Assembly: GCA_016929415.1 (NCBI GenBank)
Contig: JAFGIW010000096.1
Location: forward strand, 1 to 46,153
Direction of reading: 5' to 3'
DNA: 46,153 bases
Source: Chitinispirillaceae bacterium
Lineage (GTDB): Bacteria > Fibrobacterota > Chitinivibrionia > Chitinivibrionales > Chitinispirillaceae
Shown here: positions 17,610-25,565 of the stretch, piece after piece
How the letters are laid out: each line of letters starts with the position of its first letter
How positions within the stretch are numbered: the first letter of the stretch is position 1
Made by a program: the position numbers and the translations under genes
Notes under the pieces: model-generated
The model's database searches: none
The model's input: only the letters and a program-made list of their open reading frames with translations
Told to the model about the DNA's origin: nothing

Positions 17610-17927
17610 TTACTTATTATGCGGTACGATTATCTTCACATCAGCGCTGCTGACATTGTCGGAATTATCGGTTGCGGTAATACGAATGGTATAAATTCTT
17701 CCGTTACCACTTCCCGAGCGTTCTGCGCGCAATGAAAAAGTGATAATCCCGGATCCCTGATTTATTACCGGTTCTGTCCAATCCGGTGCTTCATCCCCGT
17801 CGCCAAGACCGTTTTGCGGCTCATTGCTTGAAATGACCACCGAAAGCGTAACGCTTCCCGCATTATCATTCGCATTGTCGGCAATGCTTGTTACCAGGTC
17901 GTCAGGTAAACTTGCTTTTATTTCCAA
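17610..17927 (-). pseudogene. Orphan C-terminal Ig-like module of a large surface protein
   Basis: A 105-residue frame starting only at TTG. It contains the late part of a common extracellular Ig/PKD-like module: SLPDDLVTSIADNAND, VVISSNEPQNGLGDGDEAPDW, INQGSGIITFSLRAERSGSGNGRIYTI, TDNSDNVSSADVKIIVPHNK. Such modules normally sit at the end of long secreted proteins. Here there is no signal peptide and a stop lies two codons before the TTG, so only the 3' tail survives, with its original terminator. Probably a relic left by a deletion or by the arrival of the neighbouring AbiE pair. Confidence 0.7.
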
Positions 17928-18009
17928 TGGATGTTATTTTTAACACTGTAAAGAAATAAAAAAGTCCTTAAAGAAGAAGATTACTTTTATTCGCTCGCTA
18001 GTGGATTCA

Positions 18010-18618
18010 ATGAAGTTTATCGATTTTCAAAGACGTATTGCGCCACTCATGCTTTTTTCCATTCAGGACGCACGCTTGCTCGAACCGGGTTTCGATCGTC
18101 GCCGTTTGTACGAGTGGTCTGTAAAAGGATATATCAAATTACTGACCAAGGGGTGGTACATTTTTTCTGATGTTGCGACAGATGAAAACAGGCTCGACCA
18201 GATAGCTTGCAAACTCTATGCGCCATCGTATATTTCCCTGGAAACCATGCTTTCACGGACAGAACTTCTGCCCGATATGGTTCGTTCGGTGACCTCGGTA
18301 ACCACCCGTAAAACGCGCACCATACAAACAGCTATCGCGAAGTTCAGCTATCGTACACTATCTCCCCGGTTGTTTTTCGGGTATGACATCGGATCAAATG
18401 GAGTGAAAACCGCTTGTCTGGAGAAGGCGCTTCTTGACTACTTATATCTGGCTGCCGACATGCGGACCCGTGAAGACTTCGAGAGCCTGCGGATAGACCG
18501 TGAGATGCTCGCGGAACGGCTTGACCAACGGCGGTTCGAAGAGATCCTGGCGAAATTTAATATTAAGACGCTTCGGCAACGCGCCGAATTATTCATGAAA
18601 TGGGTACGCCATGCTTAG
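18010..18618 (+). CDS. abiEi: AbiEi-like antitoxin of a type IV toxin-antitoxin pair
   Basis: About 200 residues. The N-terminal part (FDRRRLYEWSVKGYIKLLTKGWYIFSD) is the winged-helix domain found in AbiEi antitoxins, which bind and repress their own promoter. The middle (YAPSYISLETMLSRTELLP) and KTACLEKALLDYLYL are typical of the AbiEi_1/AbiEi_4 C-terminal domain, which counters the toxin. It overlaps the AbiEii gene by 8 bp on the same strand, the normal order. The frame is open to a GTG at 18001; I prefer the ATG at 18010, though neither has a clear ribosome binding site. The pair stands alone on the plus strand between minus-strand genes, as expected for a mobile defence gene pair. Confidence 0.88.
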   Translation: MKFIDFQRRIAPLMLFSIQDARLLEPGFDRRRLYEWSVKGYIKLLTKGWYIFSDVATDENRLDQIACKLYAPSYISLETMLSRTELLPDMVRSVTSVTTRKTRTIQTAIAKFSYRTLSPRLFFGYDIGSNGVKTACLEKALLDYLYLAADMRTREDFESLRIDREMLAERLDQRRFEEILAKFNIKTLRQRAELFMKWVRHA

Positions 18619-19393
18619 CATGGACCAGATCCAGTCGTTTTTTCCGCTACATCTGCGCCCGTTCCGGCGGAATATGCTTCGTGAGTATCTTCAGTTCAAG
18701 ATACTGGAGGCGGTTTTTGCTTCCGATCAGGGGCGAAGGCTCGCGTTCCTGGGCGGAACTGCAATCCATATCGTCCATGGGAATCAGCGGTTTTCCGAAG
18801 ACCTTGATTTTGACAACAGAGGCCTTCCCATGGATGAATTCGAACGCATGGCGATGGCCGTACGCAGGGCATTGATACGGGAGGGATACGATGTTGAACT
18901 CTCCGTGAACGCCAAAGGCAATTACCGGGTGAACATCCGCTTTATCGGCCTGCTCCAGGACATGGGCCTTTCAGGTCACCGCGAGGAGAAGCTGTTGATC
19001 CATCTCGATGCCGAGCCTCAGCATTTCGATTATGAGCCGAGCCACCATCTCCTCAATCAATTTGACGTGTTCTGCCGAATCAACGTGGTGCCGATCGACA
19101 TCCTTCTCGCCCAGAAAATTTCCTGCATTCTGGAACGTCCGCGCGCAATCGGCAGAGATTTTTACGATGCGATATTTCTCTGGGGAAAGACCCGCCCGCA
19201 CACCGGATACCTTGCGCGCAAAACCGGCATACAGAAAGAAACCGAGCTGTGGGAACGACTCGAAGCACGATGCGACTCCCTTGACCTCGAACGACTTGCC
19301 GCCGATCTGGAGCCGTTCGTAACCGACGCATCGGAAGCCGGAAAGGTCAAATTGTTTCGGGAATTCATTGCCATGAAACAGCGTATATCGTAA
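18611..19393 (+). CDS. abiEii: AbiEii-like nucleotidyltransferase toxin
   Basis: A 260-residue nucleotidyltransferase-fold toxin. Related AbiEii/MenT proteins add nucleotides to RNA targets such as tRNA and stop growth, including during phage infection. The hallmark is clear: GGT at 48-50 (FLGGTAIHIVHG), then RFSEDLDFD with Asp64 and Asp66 as metal ligands. Further family signs are IDILLAQKISCILERPRAIGRDFYDAIFLW (a Lys and an R-D-x-YD motif near 165-180). Length is normal and the frame is intact, so both toxin and antitoxin look functional. The alternative start at 18620 (fourth codon) would directly follow the antitoxin stop. No terminator is seen in the 158 bases downstream. Confidence 0.92.
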   Translation: MLSMDQIQSFFPLHLRPFRRNMLREYLQFKILEAVFASDQGRRLAFLGGTAIHIVHGNQRFSEDLDFDNRGLPMDEFERMAMAVRRALIREGYDVELSVNAKGNYRVNIRFIGLLQDMGLSGHREEKLLIHLDAEPQHFDYEPSHHLLNQFDVFCRINVVPIDILLAQKISCILERPRAIGRDFYDAIFLWGKTRPHTGYLARKTGIQKETELWERLEARCDSLDLERLAADLEPFVTDASEAGKVKLFREFIAMKQRIS

Positions 19394-19551
19394 ACGTCCC
19401 TCGCAACCCGAAACCGGTAACCCGCGAACGAGTCAACGAACCGAACGTGCGGCGGATGAGTACGTTTTTACGTGATCCGGACAACGGAGTGTATTTTCTC
19501 ACTGAAAAACCCTCCCTCCCCGCTATCCTCCGCTCCGATCGCCGCCGCGGG

Positions 19552-21708
19552 TCAATCGCGCCCCTTCTCCCGGTACAGCCACCCCGGCTTCGCTTTCTCC
19601 ACCGGCGTGTAGTGGCGCCGCCGCGGATTCCAGGGCCGGTTCCAGTTGAAGAGGAAGTGCTTCTGGAAATGGGGGTTCACCGGGCGGTCGGTAACGGTAA
19701 GACGGGTCACCGGCGTGCCGTCGGGCCATGTTCCCATGTTAATCTGTGCCGCAGAACCGTTGCCGAGAGCGACGGTCTGCGCAGCCGTATCGTTCCGGAA
19801 CGACGCGGCGGCAAGCGCGTCGGCCATGCGGTAGAGGGCATGAAAATCGATCGCGTCGATATCGTCGTCGCCGGTCGAGAGCGGCGAGACGTGTTCCGCT
19901 TCGAGCTGCCGGCCTTTGTAATGATCGCTGTGGACGATCATGAAATCCTTGTTTGCGGCCGGGATGGTGGTAAAGGAGTAGAAGAGGTCCTCCGCCATGC
20001 GCCAGTCGTTGAACCGTTCGCCCTCGTACACCTGAAGGAGCATCTTTGCATGTGCGGGAAAATAGTCGAACTGGTACTGGTTGAAGTTAAAGACATACCA
20101 CGGCGCGATGATAAACATGAATGCACCTGCTCTTCCCCACTCCCTGAGCTTGAGAAAGTGCCAGGCGATCGCCGGAACGGCGCCTCCGCCGTAGGAGTGG
20201 CCGATGAATCCGATCCGTGAGGTGTCGGCCGCAGGACCCAGAATCTCGAATGCCTCCTCCGCGCCGCTCACCATCAGGTCATAGCGCCGCTTGTTATTGA
20301 AAGTCACATGGTAGAGCAGATAGGAGGGAAAGACCACATGATAGCCTTGACTGACTATGTTCGTAATGAATCCCTGATAGTAATCGGGCATCGCCCATTT
20401 GAAACCGTGGAGAAACAGTATGACGGGTGCAGGGTGGTCGATTCCCTCCGGACTGATCAGGTAAATTTTACCGTGGCCGAAGTCGGGGTGCGGGAAATCG
20501 CGTTTTGTTACTTTATACGGTCCCTGCGCTCCATAGCCGCTGTCGATCGGCGCGAAGAGCAATCCTTCGGTCGAATGGGAGGCGAACATGCTGTCGGGAG
20601 TTCCTTCGGTTCCGGGCCGCATGGTCATGTAGTTGCGGATGGTGGTATGCCGGCGCTGGCGCCAGTCCGGCCTGTCTTCGAAAAAGGAGGTAAGCTTATA
20701 GCGGGGATTCGATGCATGGTTCCAGAAATTGAGATAGCTGTTCTGCGGGTGCAGCACGAAGGCGGTATGCCCTCCTGTCAACTCCCGCACCGGAGTTCCG
20801 TCTGGCCGCAGCCCCATGAACCGCTGCGTATCGTTTCCCGATCCGAGGGCAACAACCCGTGCGGCGGTGTCGCCCCGCAGTGCGTAGTCGCCGAGCGCAT
20901 CGACGAGGCGCCAGACGCCGTAATAATCGAGCTGGTTGCAGCTCTCGCCCCCGGCTGCGCCGACAGGCACGTTGTGACCGGCATAGAGCGGGGTACCATT
21001 CGACGAGTCGCTCCGGAGTATAATGAAGTTCTTGCGCGTCTCGGGAATTCCGATGTTGTCGAAGATGTCTTTCGCCATGCGGTGGTCGTTGATGAAATCA
21101 TGCTCGAACACCTGCATGATGAGCGCGGTTTTTTCGGGAAACGACTCGAGCTGCTGCGGTGAGATGTCATAGGAGTACCATGGCGCCATAATGTAAAGAA
21201 ACGCGCCGCGCGCCCCCCATTTCCTTTCCGCAATCCACTGCCGCGAAATCGCCGGCACGGCCCCGCCGCCGTACGAGTGGCCGATGAAACCGATCCTTGT
21301 GCTGTCAAGCAGCGTGCGCCACTGCGTTACTCCCCGTTCGAATCCTTCGCGCAGCGACTTGTAGGCGGCCTGCGGCCGCGCCATTGCGATCGCCTGTGTA
21401 TAGGGAGGGTAGATCACGGCATGACCCCGCGATGCAAGGTGCTCCAGCAGTTCGCGGTAATTGGCGGGATCATGTGCGCCGATACCGTGGAGGAAGAAGA
21501 TCACCGGCCAGGCGGTGTCGGTACGGCATGGCCTGAAAAGGTGGATTGAGGCTTCGCGCATCGACGGTGACGGCATGCTGTCGCGGCAGACCCTGAAAGG
21601 GCCGTCCGCCCCGTAGCCGCTGTCAATGGGATTGGTCCCCCCGGACGCAGGCCAAACGGCAGAAAAGAACAGCACGATTTTCAGAAGTGTAAACAGCGGT
21701 CTCTTCAC
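19552..21708 (-). CDS. Secreted tandem alpha/beta hydrolase (two catalytic domains)
   Basis: A signal peptide (MKRPLFTLLKIVLFFSAVWPASG) leads into two copies of a roughly 360-residue hydrolase unit, each beginning PIDSGYGA(D/Q)GP. Each has an oxyanion-hole loop (FFLHGIG at 71-77; LFLHGF at 431-436) and the nucleophile elbow GFIGHSYGGG (Ser145 and Ser505). Late acidic and His residues (for example AGHNV near 243-247 and AEHVS in copy two) are candidates for the triad. The family is chlorophyllase/dienelactone/PET-hydrolase-like, acting on ester bonds outside the cytoplasm; the substrate is unknown. The copies are clearly homologous but diverged, so the duplication is old. The next gene upstream is the wreck of a third copy. 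Confidence 0.88.
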   Translation of the reverse strand: MKRPLFTLLKIVLFFSAVWPASGGTNPIDSGYGADGPFRVCRDSMPSPSMREASIHLFRPCRTDTAWPVIFFLHGIGAHDPANYRELLEHLASRGHAVIYPPYTQAIAMARPQAAYKSLREGFERGVTQWRTLLDSTRIGFIGHSYGGGAVPAISRQWIAERKWGARGAFLYIMAPWYSYDISPQQLESFPEKTALIMQVFEHDFINDHRMAKDIFDNIGIPETRKNFIILRSDSSNGTPLYAGHNVPVGAAGGESCNQLDYYGVWRLVDALGDYALRGDTAARVVALGSGNDTQRFMGLRPDGTPVRELTGGHTAFVLHPQNSYLNFWNHASNPRYKLTSFFEDRPDWRQRRHTTIRNYMTMRPGTEGTPDSMFASHSTEGLLFAPIDSGYGAQGPYKVTKRDFPHPDFGHGKIYLISPEGIDHPAPVILFLHGFKWAMPDYYQGFITNIVSQGYHVVFPSYLLYHVTFNNKRRYDLMVSGAEEAFEILGPAADTSRIGFIGHSYGGGAVPAIAWHFLKLREWGRAGAFMFIIAPWYVFNFNQYQFDYFPAHAKMLLQVYEGERFNDWRMAEDLFYSFTTIPAANKDFMIVHSDHYKGRQLEAEHVSPLSTGDDDIDAIDFHALYRMADALAAASFRNDTAAQTVALGNGSAAQINMGTWPDGTPVTRLTVTDRPVNPHFQKHFLFNWNRPWNPRRRHYTPVEKAKPGWLYREKGRD

Positions 21709-21724
21709 CGTACCCTTGCCTCAG

Positions 21725-22095
21725 TCAGCGCTTCGGCGCTTTATCGCGCCTCTTTTTGAAGGGGGTCTGCAACGCCCCCCGCCGCGGATTGAGGCGGTTG
21801 TTCCATGAGAACATGTACTGTAGCGACGGGTGGATTGCCTGCGGTTTCTCGGAAACGGCAAGCGGCGTCACCGGCGTTCCGTCGGGCCATTCGCCCATGA
21901 AACATTGTTCCTTCGATCCAATGCCGAGTGCGATCGTTTTCGCCGCGGTATCCCCGGTAAACGTATACGCCGCAAGCGCGTCGAAATGCCTGAAGATACC
22001 GTAAAAATCGAAATTGTCGATTACCCCGTAAATGCTCTGCGAACCGTAGGTGACAAAGTGGTTCGCCGGCATGATGTACATGAAGACGCCCCGTT
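21725..22095 (-). pseudogene. Remnant of a third hydrolase copy with an internal deletion
   Basis: The frame reads ERGVFMYIMPANHFVTYGSQS and continues to LNPRRGALQTPFKKRRDKAPKR. The first residues match the middle of the intact hydrolase (ARGAFLYIMAPW, residues 166-177) and jump straight to the late region (AGHNV..., residues about 243 on; DYYGVWRLVDAL resembles DFYGIFRHFDAL). The signal peptide, oxyanion loop, nucleophile Ser and the intervening 65 residues are gone. The remnant abuts the 3' end of the glycosidase gene with no separate start signals, so it is a relic of gene family contraction. Confidence 0.8.
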
Positions 22096-22107
22096 CCGGA
22101 CGACACC

Positions 22108-24003
22108 TCACCGCACCCCCGTAAAGGCGCATCGGCCGGTTTTTCCACCGGCGGCAATGGTGGCGATAAGAAATTGATCCGAGGCCGAAAGCTTTGTATC
22201 GGCAAAAGTAACGGTATGCCGTCCCGCCTCCTGCCGGGGAAGAAACACCCGCTTCACGCACTGCCCCTTGATATTCCAGAGGGTGACGGTGACATCGACG
22301 GGTAGTTGCAGTCCGTAGACGATCCTGATGCCGTTGCCGGCGGCGATTGCGGAAAAATTGAACGTTTGTTCCCTGTGTTCGCCTGTGCGGGAGGGAACAA
22401 CCGCCGCGGGGTACTTTTCGGCAAGCAGCTTCGCCGCCCGGTACTTTACATTCCGCTCCGGGTCGGCGATGTCCTCGGCAAGGCCCCAGCACCCGTAGCG
22501 GGTGTAGGCGCTGCTCAAGGTGAACTGCATGGCAAGGTTCCCGCCCGCCTGGAAAAAGGCGCTGTCATAATTGTAGGTCCACACATCAGCCATGCCGGGA
22601 GCGCGCTCCGCGGTAATACGGTTGGCGATGTTGTCGGTGTTACCCCCTCCATGGTCCGGCCCCCCTTCATAGGAGCAGTAGCCGCCGGGAAGCTCCCGGT
22701 CCTGCGCCAGCTTGGCCCATTGCATGCGGCCTGCTTCGTTCGTCTCTCCTGTTTCGTCAATTTGCGCCGTGATATCCTCCCTGCAGTCGGCTAGGATTTT
22801 TTCCACATTCTCCCCGGCATCATTTCCGCCGCCGAAATAGATTTGGCTGGCGATTGCGTAAAGGTAGTCTTTCGGCGGGCCGTACGCTTTGGCGATAGTG
22901 TCGAGCATCGGAGCTACCCACCATTTGAGCATGGGTTTATGGTGGCAGAGCATGACGCGGATGCGGTTGTTGATCGCATCGGACCCGAAGACCTGCTCAA
23001 AGAGCTTCGCAAGCTCGACGGTTCGACGGGCATGGTTGGCATGCTCGCCGATATGGAGCGCCTTCGCCTGATCCTGGTTGTAAAGGCTCTGCTCGAACCC
23101 GGGAGCGGTGTTCCAGACCTCGTTGCTGCTTTCGACATAGAGAATAAGGCCCGGTTCGAGCGTCGCCTTGAACAGCTTTGCCACTTCAAGCACATATCCG
23201 GAATCGGCGGAGAGCGGGATGTTGATCCACGGGTCCATGTGTACGAGGTTGCAGAGTTCGATGACGTATTCCCAGGCCGCGCCGTCGGTCTTGCCGAGCG
23301 GGGGAATCCTGCTCTGGGAGGCATCCTCTTTGCGTTTGCGCTTCGACCAGACTGTACGGACCGGATAATCCGGATCGCAGCCGTTGGTCATGGTGAAGTT
23401 CATGAAACGGATGGTTGAGAATTTGATGCCGGTCAGTGCGGCGATGAACTCGTCGGTGAAGGTTTTCGTGGTAGAAAGGTCGTAGCCGGGTCGGAACATG
23501 CGGAAATCGATAAGCCCCGATCCTTCGGCCCCCGCTGCGGTGCGCTTCGTCTTGGTGAATTCGATGATGATCAGTCCGTGATTCGCTCCGGGCGGGCCGG
23601 GAACGATAAAGTCGAAGGTCGTGGCGTTGGATGCGTCGTCGTACGCTTTATTCTGCACCGACCCTCCGGTGACCCCGCGCACGTCGGCGCTGCCGCCAAA
23701 GGAGCATTTATAGGTCCCGCTCACGTCGATGCGGTAGACCTCCGGGTCGTCGATGCTGTTGCTCCATTCAGCGACGGGACGGTAATCGGCTACGAATTGC
23801 GCATCGACTGCCGGCCATCCATAGTCGTCAACCTGCGAGGCCGTCAGTTCATTCCCGTCCCCCACGGTGCTCCAGCGGTACTCCTCCTTGACGATATCGA
23901 CGAAGGTACCGCCCCGTTCGGCAAAGTTGATGTTGACCCCGAGGTGGGCGGCAAGGAGGGGGAGGGGGAGGAGAATTATGACGGAAATGATGCATTGTTT
24001 CAT
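22108..24003 (-). CDS. Secreted clan GH-A glycosidase-like enzyme with C-terminal sorting-like domain
   Basis: A 631-residue secreted protein with signal peptide MKQCIISVIILLPLPLLAA. A Ca/beta-rich segment (about 30-160) precedes a TIM-barrel domain (about 165-520). The barrel has the clan GH-A acid/base pattern YVESSNEVWN (Asn294-Glu295) at the end of one strand and a candidate nucleophile Glu446 in CSYEGGPDH. Together they suggest a retaining glycosidase acting on plant or microbial polysaccharide; the exact family is not recognised. The last 85 residues (IRIVYGLQLPVDVTVTLWNIKGQ, then ...GRHTVTF) have the FlgD/Por-secretion-tail Ig-like pattern used as a sorting domain in FCB bacteria. It lies just downstream of the E2-like fragment and upstream of the hydrolases, so it probably belongs to an extracellular degradation cluster. 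Confidence 0.82.
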   Translation of the reverse strand: MKQCIISVIILLPLPLLAAHLGVNINFAERGGTFVDIVKEEYRWSTVGDGNELTASQVDDYGWPAVDAQFVADYRPVAEWSNSIDDPEVYRIDVSGTYKCSFGGSADVRGVTGGSVQNKAYDDASNATTFDFIVPGPPGANHGLIIIEFTKTKRTAAGAEGSGLIDFRMFRPGYDLSTTKTFTDEFIAALTGIKFSTIRFMNFTMTNGCDPDYPVRTVWSKRKRKEDASQSRIPPLGKTDGAAWEYVIELCNLVHMDPWINIPLSADSGYVLEVAKLFKATLEPGLILYVESSNEVWNTAPGFEQSLYNQDQAKALHIGEHANHARRTVELAKLFEQVFGSDAINNRIRVMLCHHKPMLKWWVAPMLDTIAKAYGPPKDYLYAIASQIYFGGGNDAGENVEKILADCREDITAQIDETGETNEAGRMQWAKLAQDRELPGGYCSYEGGPDHGGGNTDNIANRITAERAPGMADVWTYNYDSAFFQAGGNLAMQFTLSSAYTRYGCWGLAEDIADPERNVKYRAAKLLAEKYPAAVVPSRTGEHREQTFNFSAIAAGNGIRIVYGLQLPVDVTVTLWNIKGQCVKRVFLPRQEAGRHTVTFADTKLSASDQFLIATIAAGGKTGRCAFTGVR

Positions 24004-24018
24004 GATGAGAATCCTTCT

Positions 24019-24489
24019 TTATTTGAACAAAGAAAAGTGATAAAATGGCCGCCGACCGTTCCTCACGACTTCTCTCTTCCCCCTCACGTCGTATACATCG
24101 ATTTCCTTCTGGATCTGAAGGGGACTTTTCGTGTTCGCTTCACGGACGACATGCAGGTACGGAAGCCGGCCGTCGCCCTTTTCAAGCTCTATGGGGACGA
24201 CGATGTCCGCATCCTCATACAGCGTGACTTTACCGAGCAGATTCCGGTATGCCTGGACGGCCGGGTCGGCGGCGACCGCCCGTCCGATCGAGGCGAGCAG
24301 AAAGGAGAATAGGGAGATGTTGACGGAGCGGGTATTTCTGATCTCTTTGATCAGCAGCCGCGCACGGGTGACGTCGATCTCCAGAAGGGCGGTGATGGCG
24401 CTTTTCGCATACGACATCCGGCTCGAGTCGACGATGAGTTCCCGGTATCTGGGAAAGGGACGGGTGGAAAAGCGGGGGTCGATGGCCAT
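24019..24489 (-). CDS. 2-oxoacid dehydrogenase E2-type acyltransferase domain, C-terminally short
   Basis: A 156-residue protein matching the first half of the E2/chloramphenicol-acetyltransferase fold: the segment LLEIDVTRARLLIKEIR, then ISLFSFLLASIGRAVAADPAVQAYR, then VTLYEDADIVVPIELEKGDGRLPYLHVVREANTKSPLQIQKEI. In complete E2 proteins about 90 more residues follow with the catalytic HxxxD motif. Here the chain ends in YHFSLFK and no HxxxD is seen, so catalysis by itself is unlikely. There is no lipoyl domain. It may be a pseudogene truncated at its 3' end or a small protein with a new role. It ends 15 bases before the start of the glycosidase gene. Confidence 0.7.
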   Translation of the reverse strand: MAIDPRFSTRPFPRYRELIVDSSRMSYAKSAITALLEIDVTRARLLIKEIRNTRSVNISLFSFLLASIGRAVAADPAVQAYRNLLGKVTLYEDADIVVPIELEKGDGRLPYLHVVREANTKSPLQIQKEIDVYDVRGKREVVRNGRRPFYHFSLFK

Positions 24490-24550
24490 GTCAACTGCCT
24501 CGCATAGTCAGGGAGCGGCCGGCGGCCGGACTCCGCGGCATAGCCGGCTG

Positions 24551-24895
24551 TCAGAAGGGGAGGTCCTCATCATCCTTCACTTTTTTCTTACCTTTGACGC
24601 TTCCTTTTTTCTTCTTGGCTTTAAAATCAATCTTTTTTTCATCATTGAAATCATCGAAGTCGTCTTCATCGAAATCATCTTCATAGTCTTCATCGAAATC
24701 GTCGAACGAGGAGTTGTCGATATTATACATGACATCAGAGATGTTTTTCTGGGATCCGGTGAGGAAATGGATGATTTCGGCGATTTTTCTCTTCTCTTCG
24801 ACAGTTGCGGCTTTGGAAAAAAGAACGATATTCTTATCGACTGCCGTGAGAAGCGTTTCGAGGGTCTTGTCGAGCTTTATGAGCGTTTGTTCCAT
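24551..24895 (-). CDS. Small charge-blocked protein with SSB-like C-terminal tip
   Basis: A 114-residue protein in three blocks. Residues 1-58 form a helical, possibly coiled-coil domain (LIKLDKTLETLLTAVDKN...). Residues 62-87 are an Asp/Glu/Phe repeat (DDFDEDYEDDFDEDDFDDF). Residues 92-107 are a Lys-rich stretch (KAKKKKGSVKGKKKVK). The end reads DDEDLPF, nearly the same as the DDDIPF tip by which single-stranded-DNA-binding protein recruits RecQ, PriA, exonuclease I and others. No OB-fold is present, so it is not SSB itself. The start has a good ribosome binding site (AAGGGAGG, about 9 bases of spacing). Binding to the SSB-interactome pocket is an inference from the tail alone. Confidence 0.8.
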   Translation of the reverse strand: MEQTLIKLDKTLETLLTAVDKNIVLFSKAATVEEKRKIAEIIHFLTGSQKNISDVMYNIDNSSFDDFDEDYEDDFDEDDFDDFNDEKKIDFKAKKKKGSVKGKKKVKDDEDLPF

Positions 24896-25041
24896 GAATA
24901 CCGGACCTCCCTTAAACAGTTGAAACGATTACTGGTTCTCTCATACAATATACTCCATGGATCAAATTCCACAGAAGGATATTTTTCTCATGCCGCATGC
25001 CGATTTGTTGTTGGATGATTCCCGGTGGGGGGTATACGCAG

Positions 25042-25065
25042 AGAGACGCACGGCCGTGCGTCTCT
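25042..25065. repeat. 24-bp perfect palindrome, dispersed-repeat type
   Basis: AGAGACGCACGGCCGTGCGTCTCT is fully self-complementary. A related hairpin with the same GAGACGCAC arm lies at 39401-39428. It sits between the 3' end of the GNAT gene and the start of the small acidic protein gene and could act as a transcript end or REP-like element. Confidence 0.85.
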
Positions 25066-25076
25066 ACGGAAAGAAT

Positions 25077-25556
25077 TCAGGCCGTATGATCCCGCAATTT
25101 TTCCAGATAATGGAAAACCACCCCGTCCTTCTTCTCCTCTTTCCCGGTTTTCCGGTATCCCAGCTTCCGATAGAGATGAAGGTTCTTTTCGTCGCGGTAC
25201 CCGGTGAAGAGTTCGTACCGGTCAACATCGGGAAACCGTTCTTCGATTGCGTTCATGAGCATTGTCCCGATCCCGCTGTTCTGGTAATCGGGATGGACGA
25301 ACAGCCGCACGATGAAGCAGGTCGCCTCTTTCCGGCAGGCACGGATGCTCCCGATGATCCGAGATTCCTCTTCGGCTTTAAGAAAAACACAGAAGCGGAA
25401 TTCATCTTCGACCTCACGGAGTGTCTGCGTTATCGGCGTAATGTGATCGTTATTATAACGCTTTGCGTTTTCGCGGTAGCAGAATTTCTGCAGTTTAAGG
25501 ATGGCGGGGAGATCGTTGAGGGTGGCGTCGGTTATGAAAGGCATGGCGCGCGGCAT
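25077..25556 (-). CDS. GNAT-family N-acetyltransferase
   Basis: A 159-residue acetyl-CoA-dependent acetyltransferase of the GNAT fold. Motif A is clear: FIVRLFVHPDYQNSGIGTMLM (about 81-101), with QNSGIG as the pyrophosphate-binding loop. Motif B follows as ELFTGYRDEKNLHLYRKLGYR, with the Tyr often seen in the active site. The substrate cannot be predicted. It begins about 10 bases after the pilB stop and is the last gene of the pilus operon, although nothing in it suggests a pilus role. GGAGG lies 14 bases before the first ATG, and the second Met (residue 5) is possible. Confidence 0.88.
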   Translation of the reverse strand: MPRAMPFITDATLNDLPAILKLQKFCYRENAKRYNNDHITPITQTLREVEDEFRFCVFLKAEEESRIIGSIRACRKEATCFIVRLFVHPDYQNSGIGTMLMNAIEERFPDVDRYELFTGYRDEKNLHLYRKLGYRKTGKEEKKDGVVFHYLEKLRDHTA

Positions 25557-25565
25557 GTCTGTTTG

